A stretch of DNA of 33,752 bases from a virus: positions 1-33,752 of the IMG/VR virus record IMGVR_UViG_3300034198_009209, one strand, 5' to 3'. The notes beneath the pieces are model-generated. The model searched no databases and had not been told where the DNA came from. It worked only from the letters and a program-made list of their open reading frames with translations. Numbering within the stretch: the stretch's first letter is position 1; each line of letters opens with the position of its first letter. Below are positions 24,523-31,558 of the stretch, in pieces. The position numbers were made by a program, and so were the translations under genes.

Positions 24523-26103
24523 ATGGCACAGCCTAACATAAAGCAAATAATACAGCAGCAGTACATGATGTGTGCTAAAGATCCTGTATTCTTTATGCGT
24601 AATTATTGTTATATCCAACATCCTAAACGAGGAAAAATAAAATTTAATTTATTTCCATTTCAGGAAGAATCATTATCTGAATTGCGAGATAATAGATATA
24701 ATGTTATACTTAAGTCTCGGCAGTTAGGTATTTCAACTTTATCTGCAGGATTTGCTCTTTGGAGTATGTTGTTTGCAGAAGATTTCAATGTATTAGTTAT
24801 TGCAACAACACAGGAAGTAGCAAAAAACTTAGTAACAAAAGTGCGAGTGATGCATGAAAATTTACCTAGTTGGTTAAAAGGTACGGTTGAAGCAGATAAT
24901 AAATTATCATTGAAATTTAAAAATGGTTCACAAATTAAAGCAGTATCATCAGCAACAACCGGCGCACGTTCAGAAGCATTATCATTGTTAATTGTAGATG
25001 AGGCCGCATTTATTCGAAACATTGAAGAAATATGGATAGCATCGCAAGCAACATTATCAACGGGTGGTGGAGCAATTGTATTATCTACACCTAATGGTGT
25101 GGGTAACTGGTTTCATCAAACATGGGCTGATGCTGAAGCTAAAATTAATGGATTCCACACAATTAAATTGCATTGGACCGTACATCCAGAACGAGATCAA
25201 CAATGGCGTAATGAACAAACACAATTATTAGGTGAACGTGGTGCGGCACAAGAATGTGACTGTGACTTTGTTAGTTCAGGACATACAGTTGTTGACGGTC
25301 CATTGTTATTAGAATATGAAAATCTTACAGAAGAACCATTAGAACGTAGAGGATTCGATGGAAATTATTGGGTGTGGGAATATCCAGATTACGCAAAAGA
25401 TTATACCGTAGTAGCAGACGTTGCACGTGGTGATGGGGCTGATTTCTCTACATTCCAAATATTTGATGTAGAATCAGTACGACAAGTTGCAGAATATAAA
25501 GGTAAAATTGCACCAAATGATTTTGGTAATATGCTTGTCACAGTAGCTACAGAATGGAATAATGCATTGCTAGCAATTGAAAATGCAAATATAGGTTGGG
25601 CAGCAATACAACCGGCATTAGACCGAGGATACCAAAATTTACATTATACATATAAAGATGATGGATATACAGATGCATCGGTACAATTGAGAAAAGGTTA
25701 TGATATGAAAGATAAGAGCCAAATGGTTCCTGGAGTATCTACAACATCTCGTACTAGACCATTAATGATATCTGCATTAGAAATGTATATGCGTGAAAAA
25801 ACTCCGGCTATTCGTAGTAAGAGACTAATACAAGAACTATTGGTATTTGTATGGCTAAATGGTAAAGCTCAAGCACAACAAGGCTATAACGATGACTTAG
25901 TAATGTCATTTGCAATTACTCTATGGTTACGTGATACTGCATTAAAATTACGTCAACAAGGAATTGATTTGAATAAGCGAGCATTGTCTCAATTTCAAAA
26001 AACAAATCCAGTTATATATACAGGAAAATCTAGTAATACAGATACCGGATGGAACTGGAATCCAGGAGATGGAGATCAAGATCTAACTTGGTTGATACGA
26101 TAA
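24523..26103 (+). CDS. 17: Terminase large subunit, T4 gp17-like
   Basis: A 526-residue packaging motor protein (T4 gp17 is 610). The ATPase has 'KSRQLGIST' at 64-72, where the Walker A Lys appears at the start (K64) instead of the classical GKT/S position, as in deviant terminase P-loops. Walker B is 'LLIVDEAAF' with D159-E160, and a coupling motif lies in 'LSTPNG'. The nuclease part begins with D299 in 'VVADVARGDGADF'; later acidic residues such as those in 'YNDDLVMSFA' complete the RNase H-like site. The enzyme cuts concatemeric DNA and drives it into the prohead through the portal, whose gene follows 44 nt downstream. No obvious gp16-like small subunit was identified. Confidence 0.93.
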   Translation: MAQPNIKQIIQQQYMMCAKDPVFFMRNYCYIQHPKRGKIKFNLFPFQEESLSELRDNRYNVILKSRQLGISTLSAGFALWSMLFAEDFNVLVIATTQEVAKNLVTKVRVMHENLPSWLKGTVEADNKLSLKFKNGSQIKAVSSATTGARSEALSLLIVDEAAFIRNIEEIWIASQATLSTGGGAIVLSTPNGVGNWFHQTWADAEAKINGFHTIKLHWTVHPERDQQWRNEQTQLLGERGAAQECDCDFVSSGHTVVDGPLLLEYENLTEEPLERRGFDGNYWVWEYPDYAKDYTVVADVARGDGADFSTFQIFDVESVRQVAEYKGKIAPNDFGNMLVTVATEWNNALLAIENANIGWAAIQPALDRGYQNLHYTYKDDGYTDASVQLRKGYDMKDKSQMVPGVSTTSRTRPLMISALEMYMREKTPAIRSKRLIQELLVFVWLNGKAQAQQGYNDDLVMSFAITLWLRDTALKLRQQGIDLNKRALSQFQKTNPVIYTGKSSNTDTGWNWNPGDGDQDLTWLIR

Positions 26104-26113
26104 CAGGCCTGTT
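26102..26113. repeat. 12-bp perfect palindrome after terminase stop
   Basis: AACAGGCCTGTT is a perfect palindrome overlapping the terminase stop codon. Its central four bases are all G or C. It is 12 nt before the next ATATTTATA motif, so an operator role for the portal unit is conceivable. It has no loop and no T-tract, so it is not an intrinsic terminator. Confidence 0.45.
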
Positions 26114-26125
26114 CTTAATATTGTT

Positions 26126-26140
26126 ATATTTATATTAAAA
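26126..26140 (+). promoter_or_regulatory. ATATTTATA promoter-like motif, copy 7
   Basis: ATATTTATA followed by TTAAAA, ending 13 nt before the portal ATG at 26148, the shortest spacing of the set. Promoter function is inferred. Confidence 0.55.
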
Positions 26141-26147
26141 GAAAAAT

Positions 26148-27989
26148 ATGGCGTCTTTAAGAAAACGTTTACAGAATTTATTTAGTACTAATGTAATTGT
26201 TAGAGCGTATGGTAAAAACCAACTACGCGTAGTCGATACTAACAGATTACAATCATCTGGAAACTTAGCTCAAAGTAAAGTAGCAGATAGATATACTAGA
26301 TTACATGGCGCAAATAAACATCGCGTCGGTGGAATGGGTGGATATGATTCCAATTATTACATGCACCAAAATCGTATGCAGTTGTATGCTGATTATGAAA
26401 TGATGGATAAAGATCCTATTATTTCTGCAGCACTTGACATTTACTCAGATGAATCAACACTAGCAGATCAATTCGGTGATATTCTAACAATTAGAACAAA
26501 TAAAACTAACATACAAAAAATACTTTATAATTTATTTTATGATGTATTGAACATTGAATTTAATTTGTGGACATGGATTAGAAACGTTTCTAAATATGGA
26601 GATTTCTTCCTTAAATTAGATATTGCAGATGAATATGGAATAATTAACGCACGTCCTTTTTCTAGTTACGAAATGGAACGTTGGGAAGAATTTAATGAAT
26701 CAACCGGAGAATATGAAATTAAATTCAAAAATATTGCATCTGAACAAATGACATATGATACATTTGAAATTGCACATTTCCGTATGTTATCAGATTCTAA
26801 CTTTTTGCCATATGGTAAATCAATGTTAGAAGGCGCTCGTAAAGAATTTCAAAAATTAATGATGATGGAAGATGCAATGTTAATTCATCGTATCATGCGT
26901 GCACCAGAAAAACGTATTTTTAAAATTGATATTGGTAATATTCCGCCAAATGAAGTTGATACTTTCATGGAACAAATTATCAATAAAATGAAAAAAATTC
27001 CACATATTGATCCTCAGACAGGTAATTATAATCTTAAGTTTAATCTTAACAACATGTTAGAAGATTATTATTTACCGGTGCGAGGAGGACAATCATCTAC
27101 TACAATTGATACATTACCGGGAATGACATTTACGGGTATGGATGATATTGAATATATCAAAGATAAAATGATGGCAGCTCTTAAAATTCCTAAGCCATTC
27201 TTAGGATATGCAGAAGCAGTTGAAGGTAAGACTACATTAGCATCTATGGATATTCGTTTTGCTAGAACTATTGAACGTATACAAAAAATTGTAGTATCTG
27301 AATTACATAAAATTGCAATTGTACATTTATATTCACAAGGATTTGAAGGGGAAGATTTAGTTGGATTTGAATTAGAATTAACGGCTCCGTCAATAATTTA
27401 TGATCAACAAAAAGTTGCATTAATGAATGAAAAAATAACATTAGCTAATGCAATGAAAGATTCTAAATTAGTTTCAGATAAATACATATATGAGTATATC
27501 TTTAATATGTCAGAAGAACAATGGTTGCAAGAACGTACCAATGTTGTTGAAGATCTTAAACTTCGTTTCCGACAAAATCAAATTGAACAAGAAGGTAATG
27601 ATCCTGCAGTCACGGGCGTATCATTTGGTACTCCACACGATTTAGCCACAGTACATATGTCAAGTAATGAAGTTGAAAATAAAGATGTAGGAGGCCGTCC
27701 AAAAGAAGGAATAAAATCCGGACAACATAAAAATGCATTTGGATGGGATGTTACCGGCCGTAAAGAATTGAAACAAGCTTTCGATCCAGAAAACCAAAAA
27801 AATTCATTTCAACCTGATCCTAAATTTAAAAATCAAGCCGGAGCTGTCGCAGTAGAAAGTTTTATTAGGAAATTAACATCTAAAAATAAAAATAAAGTTT
27901 CTATTATAACTGAATCATTAAAATCAACTCAAACAAACGAACATGATCAGGATTCCGGAACCATGTTAGATGAAAATAACATTTTATAA
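26148..27989 (+). CDS. 20: Portal protein, T4 gp20-like
   Basis: A 613-residue portal (T4 gp20 is 524). The stretch from ~85 to 480 follows the gp20 pattern: 'DKDPIISAALDIYSDE', 'VSKYGDFFLKLD', 'YGKSMLEGARKEFQKL', 'HRIMRAPEKRIFKIDIG' and 'LKIPKPFLGY'. Portals form a dodecameric ring at one head vertex through which DNA enters and to which the neck binds. The C-terminal ~110 residues extend beyond the core and are polar; they contain 'SIITE', an (I/L)-x-E candidate gp21 site near the end. It lies after the terminase gene, behind its own promoter-like motif. In T4 the sheath and tube genes lie between 17 and 20, but here they do not. Confidence 0.93.
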   Translation: MASLRKRLQNLFSTNVIVRAYGKNQLRVVDTNRLQSSGNLAQSKVADRYTRLHGANKHRVGGMGGYDSNYYMHQNRMQLYADYEMMDKDPIISAALDIYSDESTLADQFGDILTIRTNKTNIQKILYNLFYDVLNIEFNLWTWIRNVSKYGDFFLKLDIADEYGIINARPFSSYEMERWEEFNESTGEYEIKFKNIASEQMTYDTFEIAHFRMLSDSNFLPYGKSMLEGARKEFQKLMMMEDAMLIHRIMRAPEKRIFKIDIGNIPPNEVDTFMEQIINKMKKIPHIDPQTGNYNLKFNLNNMLEDYYLPVRGGQSSTTIDTLPGMTFTGMDDIEYIKDKMMAALKIPKPFLGYAEAVEGKTTLASMDIRFARTIERIQKIVVSELHKIAIVHLYSQGFEGEDLVGFELELTAPSIIYDQQKVALMNEKITLANAMKDSKLVSDKYIYEYIFNMSEEQWLQERTNVVEDLKLRFRQNQIEQEGNDPAVTGVSFGTPHDLATVHMSSNEVENKDVGGRPKEGIKSGQHKNAFGWDVTGRKELKQAFDPENQKNSFQPDPKFKNQAGAVAVESFIRKLTSKNKNKVSIITESLKSTQTNEHDQDSGTMLDENNIL

Positions 27990-27998
27990 CGTACAACC

Positions 27999-28014
27999 AT
28001 ATTTATAATTAAAA
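27999..28014 (+). promoter_or_regulatory. ATATTTATA promoter-like motif, copy 8
   Basis: ATATTTATA followed by ATTAAAA, ending 25 nt before the ATG at 28033. Promoter function is inferred. Confidence 0.55.
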
Positions 28015-28032
28015 TAAAGCAAAGTATATCAG

Positions 28033-28881
28033 ATGAAGAAATTAAAACATTCAAAATATAAAAATACCGGTATTTTGTTTGAAATGTTAGTTAGAAAATT
28101 AACTTCAGAGACATTATCATCAAATAAATCGGTAACCATCGATATAATTAAAAAATACTTTGGTCGTAATACCGAATTATCAAAAGAACTACAATTATAC
28201 AATGCATTGCTTAAAGAACAATTTCGAAGTGAAGCACAAGGTTTAGATTATATACGTACTGTTAAATCAACACACACAAAATTAAACCAAACCGTATTGA
28301 AACGTCAACGATATAATTTAGTAAAAGAAATTTCTGAAAAATTTGCATTTACTGATGTATCTAAATTACATATAAACAATTACAAAGTTCTAGCATCAAT
28401 TAACATGATATTTGAACATGAAGAAACTGATAATCCAAAACAATTATTAGAATGTAAAAATGCAATTATTGATAATGGATTAATTACAGAACGCGTACAA
28501 GTTAAAAAAGATGCAATTTTAGAAACATATGAATCGCAACCAAAAGATTTACGTTTATTAACATATAAATTATTGGTAGACAAATTCAATCAAAAATATT
28601 CAGTATTAAATGAATCGCAAAAACAGTTATTGAACAAATACATAACTCATGTATCAGATACAGCTGCATTGCGAGAATATGTTCAAAAAATTATTCCCGT
28701 GATTAAAAAAGATTTATCATCACAAGCAAAACATATAACGGATCCAGCTACTAAAATTAAAGTATCAAAATTATCTGAAATGCTATGTAATGTAGAAACA
28801 ATGAAAGTAATCAAAGAATCTCATATTCTTTCATTACTTAGATATTTTGATTTAGTTAAAGAACTTAAGGAAATTCATTAA
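28033..28881 (+). CDS. Helical protein between portal and protease, prohead-core candidate
   Basis: A 282-residue, Lys-rich, almost wholly alpha-helical protein without membrane segment or signal peptide. It begins 'MKKLKHSKYKNTGILFEMLV', a start I associate with conserved hypothetical proteins of T4-like environmental phages, though I cannot name it. In T4 the genes between portal (20) and protease (21) are 67 and 68, prohead core components; this gene occupies that place but is longer than either. Its stop overlaps the next ATG by one base (TAATG), suggesting translational coupling. A core or assembly-chaperone role is inferred from position. Confidence 0.5.
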   Translation: MKKLKHSKYKNTGILFEMLVRKLTSETLSSNKSVTIDIIKKYFGRNTELSKELQLYNALLKEQFRSEAQGLDYIRTVKSTHTKLNQTVLKRQRYNLVKEISEKFAFTDVSKLHINNYKVLASINMIFEHEETDNPKQLLECKNAIIDNGLITERVQVKKDAILETYESQPKDLRLLTYKLLVDKFNQKYSVLNESQKQLLNKYITHVSDTAALREYVQKIIPVIKKDLSSQAKHITDPATKIKVSKLSEMLCNVETMKVIKESHILSLLRYFDLVKELKEIH

Positions 28882-29585
28882 TGAAATCATTTCTAAAAGA
28901 AATAGAAGATAAATTCATTGAATTAGAATCCGAAGTAGATAACACTTCCGAATCTGATGAAGAATTAGATGAAATGTCAGCTACAGGTGCTGTCGCCGGA
29001 TTCAATACTCCCGCGGCATTTGCTTCTCCCGGAAAATGGAAAAATAAAAAAGCTAAATATGAATCTAAAGTTGATGAATCTATAAATACGCCACCAAATT
29101 TTCAGTGGGATAAAGAAGAATATCAAACTCCAGAATCTGAAGAAGAAGAGTACATGGATAAATTTCCATTTGCATATTCCGAATCAGATTGGCAACATGC
29201 AAACTATGAATATCCATCTAAAAATTTATCAAATACTCCAGGTACCTCTACAAAAAAACATGCATCTTTAAAAGTTGGAAATGACAAAAAACAAAAAACA
29301 TCAAAAATTGAAGAAGTGTTAGAACAAAAATATGAACAACTTATAGAAGGATATCAACAATATAAATCTGGAGATATACAACCATCTAAAAAAGTTAAAG
29401 AGAGTATTCGAGAAATTGCTAAAAAATTACAAGAAATTGAAACCGTATTACATCACACATCTAAATTAAAAAATGAATCTGGAGTAGCAGCATCACAATA
29501 TGGACCGGGAACAACAAAAGCATTAACAAAAATTTCGGAACGATTAATTAAAATATCAGAAAGAGTAAGATCATTAGGGGAATAA
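28881..29585 (+). CDS. Acidic head-region protein, function unknown
   Basis: A 234-residue protein I cannot name. It starts 'MKSFLKEIEDKFIELE', an amphipathic helix containing an L-x-E motif, continues with a Glu/Asp/Ser-rich segment, then 'SATGAVAGFNTPAAFASPG' at 33-51. Residues ~70-130 are acidic and aromatic, and ~145-234 form charged helices. The combination of an N-terminal helix, acidic body and position between portal and protease suits a prohead core protein like T4 gp67/gp68. It is coupled to the previous gene (one-base overlap), and the protease starts one base after its stop. Confidence 0.45.
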   Translation: MKSFLKEIEDKFIELESEVDNTSESDEELDEMSATGAVAGFNTPAAFASPGKWKNKKAKYESKVDESINTPPNFQWDKEEYQTPESEEEEYMDKFPFAYSESDWQHANYEYPSKNLSNTPGTSTKKHASLKVGNDKKQKTSKIEEVLEQKYEQLIEGYQQYKSGDIQPSKKVKESIREIAKKLQEIETVLHHTSKLKNESGVAASQYGPGTTKALTKISERLIKISERVRSLGE

Positions 29586-29586
29586 T

Positions 29587-30216
29587 ATGTCAAAACAACT
29601 AATAGTAGAATATATGCCATTCAAGCCCGTAGGTTCGTTAACAGAATCAAATGGAGCTGCATATGGGATACCTGGTGGTTTTGTAGTACAAGGAGTTTTA
29701 CAAAGAGCTGGAGCTAAAAATCAAAACGGTCGGGTTTATCCTAAACCAATCTTAGAACGCGAATGTCGTAGATATCAACAAGAATATATCAATCAGCATC
29801 GTGCTTTAGGTGAATTAGATCATCCAGAATCTTCGGTAGTTAACTTAAACAATGTATCTCATAATGTTTTGAAAATTTGGTGGGACGGTGATGACTTAAA
29901 AGGTGCAGTACAAATTTTAGATACACCATCTGGAAAAATTTTAAAAGAATTATTTAGAGCTGGTATTACATTAGGAATTTCTTCAAGAGGTTTAGGTTCT
30001 GTAAAAGAATTACGTAATGAAGGTACTGTAGAAGTACAAGAAGATTTTGAATTGATTTGTTGGGACTTTGTATCAAATCCATCAACCCATGGAGCTTTTA
30101 TGAGACCAACTCATATGAATGAATCGGTAAATAAAAATAAAACGAATAATAAATACGTAAATGTTAATAACATAATCACATCAATTTTATGTGAAGATGG
30201 TAAATGTAGGATATAA
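29587..30216 (+). CDS. 21: Prohead core protease, T4 gp21-like
   Basis: A 209-residue serine protease of the T4 gp21 type (T4 gp21 is 212). Catalytic His79 is in 'GELDHPES' and the nucleophile is S132 or S133 in 'LGISSRGLGS'; the region 'FELICWDFVSNPSTHGAF' is also characteristic. In T4 this enzyme sits in the prohead core, activates itself and cuts scaffold, capsid and internal proteins after (I/L)-x-E. Likely self-processing sites here are 'SLTE' (17-20) near the N-terminus and 'SILCE' near the C-terminus. GGGG lies just before the ATG. The stop is one base before the next start. Confidence 0.92.
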   Translation: MSKQLIVEYMPFKPVGSLTESNGAAYGIPGGFVVQGVLQRAGAKNQNGRVYPKPILERECRRYQQEYINQHRALGELDHPESSVVNLNNVSHNVLKIWWDGDDLKGAVQILDTPSGKILKELFRAGITLGISSRGLGSVKELRNEGTVEVQEDFELICWDFVSNPSTHGAFMRPTHMNESVNKNKTNNKYVNVNNIITSILCEDGKCRI

Positions 30217-30217
30217 T

Positions 30218-30598
30218 ATGAATACTCCAAATTTAAAACGAATCTTAGAAATAATGACCGGTGAAGAAGAATCAGTAGCTTTAACTAAAGAAGAAAAGCG
30301 ACAGTTCATGCAAGATGTAGCAAATTTTTCTGCACTAGGAGAATCAGTATACGGAAGTGGAAAATTAAAAGATCTTACGGAACGAGTTCGTAATATTGTA
30401 GAAAAAGCACATCATATTATGACTGAAGATAAAGATTGGTTTGATAACGTTACAGTTAGTCGTCATGCAAAAGGATTAACTGAAGCATTTAAAGTTTTTG
30501 AATCTACTGCGAAAGAAGTAAATCAATTGCAACAACGCTTAGAAGCTGCATATGAAGATATCGGTTCGCATCTAGGTAAATACTATGAGGTTGGATAA
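30218..30598 (+). CDS. Small helical head-region protein, unknown
   Basis: The ATG at 30218 is chosen over an in-frame GTG at 30191 because it follows the protease stop by one base and has AGGA about 7 nt upstream; this gives 126 residues. The protein is helical and charged, with no membrane segment, Cys cluster or motif I recognise. Its last two thirds ('LKDLTERVRNIVEKAHHIM' and 'EVNQLQQRLEAAYEDIG') are likely long helices or a coiled coil. Position between protease and scaffold suggests a small head assembly or internal protein. Confidence that it is a real gene is good because of tight packing; function is unknown. Confidence 0.5.
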   Translation: MNTPNLKRILEIMTGEEESVALTKEEKRQFMQDVANFSALGESVYGSGKLKDLTERVRNIVEKAHHIMTEDKDWFDNVTVSRHAKGLTEAFKVFESTAKEVNQLQQRLEAAYEDIGSHLGKYYEVG

Positions 30599-30605
30599 TT
30601 CAACT

Positions 30606-30622
30606 TATTTTTATATATTAAA
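30606..30622 (+). promoter_or_regulatory. Degenerate copy of the ATATTTATA motif
   Basis: TATTTTTATATATTAAA resembles the motif with two extra T residues and lies 10 nt before the ATG at 30633, in a 34-nt gap. It is weaker than the eight exact copies. Confidence 0.35.
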
Positions 30623-30632
30623 GGTATAAATA

Positions 30633-31109
30633 ATGAATAAGATAAAAAAACTATATCGTGACTTCTTTGGATTAAATGAACAAACATCGATGACTGGTAA
30701 ACCAGATCCTAGTAAAGATGTTGTGTTATCGCCAACTGATTCTAAAGATCCTAAAAAAGTACAAGCAGCACAAAATATATTAAAAACAACAAAAGGCCGA
30801 ATTCATATCGAAGAAGAATTAGAAATTGATGAAGCTACATTGGATAATAGTATCACAGAATATCAAGGAGGTGTTCAATGGATTGTAACAGATCCAGCAA
30901 CTGCTAAACATGTTATGCAAGATATTAGTCAATGGGCAACAAAAAAAGGCTTTACTATTATTAAGCGTAAAATATCAGGTTCGGGTAAAGTTGGATACAT
31001 TTATTTTAGATTAGGACAAGATCCTTCAAAAGAAGCACAACGAATTCAAGGATATGTATCACAGACTCCAGAAATTAAACAATTTCGTTTTAAAGTATTA
31101 GGAAAATAA
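30633..31109 (+). CDS. Small protein with possible cleavable N-terminal tag, unknown
   Basis: A 158-residue protein of unknown function. The N-terminus 'MNKIKKLYRDFFGLNE' is basic and amphipathic and ends in L-x-E followed by Gln, like a gp21-cleaved capsid-targeting sequence. Residues ~20-65 are polar and probably flexible. The C-terminal part (~75-158) looks like a compact alpha/beta domain ('GGVQWIVTDPATAKHVMQDI' to 'FRFKVLGK'). It sits between the protease and bS21 genes, with a degenerate promoter-like motif before it. A packaged internal protein is a reasonable hypothesis, but nothing in the sequence names its activity. Confidence 0.5.
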   Translation: MNKIKKLYRDFFGLNEQTSMTGKPDPSKDVVLSPTDSKDPKKVQAAQNILKTTKGRIHIEEELEIDEATLDNSITEYQGGVQWIVTDPATAKHVMQDISQWATKKGFTIIKRKISGSGKVGYIYFRLGQDPSKEAQRIQGYVSQTPEIKQFRFKVLGK

Positions 31110-31120
31110 ATAAATAAGTT

Positions 31121-31366
31121 ATGAGTAAAAAACAAAAACAACATCAACAAATTGTACCAGGAAATCCATTAGCAGTAAATGTAGTAGGAACGGAAATGTA
31201 TGATTTAGGTTATGCAATTAAAACCTGGAAACGAAAAGTAAAAAATGCCGGTATTTTAGAAACCGTTAAATCTAGAAAAGAATATATTAAGCCTAGTGTC
31301 GTTAATAGACAGCAACTACAAAGAGCTTCATATATACAAATGATACGAGATTTAAATTCAAAGTAA
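31121..31366 (+). CDS. rpsU: Phage-encoded ribosomal protein bS21
   Basis: An 81-residue basic protein that matches bS21 from about residue 28. 'YAIKTWKRKVKNAGIL' aligns with the conserved 'ALRRFKR..EKAG.L' segment of E. coli bS21, followed by 'RKEYIKPSVVNR' and the helix 'RASYIQMIRDL'. The 'KPSVV.R...A.YIQ' ending resembles Bacteroidota bS21 more than the Arg-rich E. coli tail. bS21 binds the 30S platform near the 3' end of 16S rRNA and affects mRNA selection; in Bacteroidota it helps hide the anti-Shine-Dalgarno. Residues 1-25 are an extra N-terminal part. The gene has no clear Shine-Dalgarno, starts 11 nt after its neighbour and is followed by a terminator. Confidence 0.82.
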   Translation: MSKKQKQHQQIVPGNPLAVNVVGTEMYDLGYAIKTWKRKVKNAGILETVKSRKEYIKPSVVNRQQLQRASYIQMIRDLNSK

Positions 31367-31394
31367 TTCGATATTACACATAAGTCTTAATTAC

Positions 31395-31423
31395 GCCCTA
31401 GCTAAAAAAGTTAGGGCTTTTTT
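31395..31423 (+). terminator. Intrinsic terminator after bS21
   Basis: A 9-bp stem, GCCCTAGCT with AGTTAGGGC (one G-T pair), has a five-A loop and is followed by six T residues. It lies 28 nt after the bS21 stop and separates the protease-bS21 group from the scaffold-capsid unit. Confidence 0.85.
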
Positions 31424-31558
31424 ACTGGTTTTTATTTTTTGCTTATATTTATTTTAGAATACGCTATTTTTCTTTTATATAGCGTTTATACTATATTAAA
31501 AATATTCTATTAAGATTTCAAATAATCTTATTTCCAAAAAACAAATTTAAGGAGAACT
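31424..31558 (+). promoter_or_regulatory. Leader of scaffold-capsid unit with inverted repeats
   Basis: This 135-nt gap contains a near copy of the promoter-like motif (ATATTTATT, 31445-31453). It also has a 7-bp inverted repeat, ACGCTAT (31461-31467) and ATAGCGT (31479-31485), and a small inverted repeat, AAGATT/AATCTT (31512-31529). A long leader with secondary structure is unlike the short gaps elsewhere and suggests special control of these very highly expressed head genes. Where transcription starts is not evident. Confidence 0.45.
31549..31554 (+). promoter_or_regulatory. Full Shine-Dalgarno AAGGAG before scaffold gene
   Basis: AAGGAG with a 4-nt spacer to the ATG at 31559 is the strongest ribosome-binding site I found in the window. 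Several other genes have shorter purine elements (AAAGGA, GGAG, GGGGA) and some have none. Confidence 0.7.

Noticed and set aside
24660-25022. Minus-strand open frame of 120 codons
   Set aside because: It lies wholly within the terminase ATPase region, which has clear motifs on the plus strand.
30191-30217. GTG start giving a nine-residue extension overlapping the protease end
   Set aside because: The ATG at 30218 has AGGA at good spacing and abuts the protease stop.
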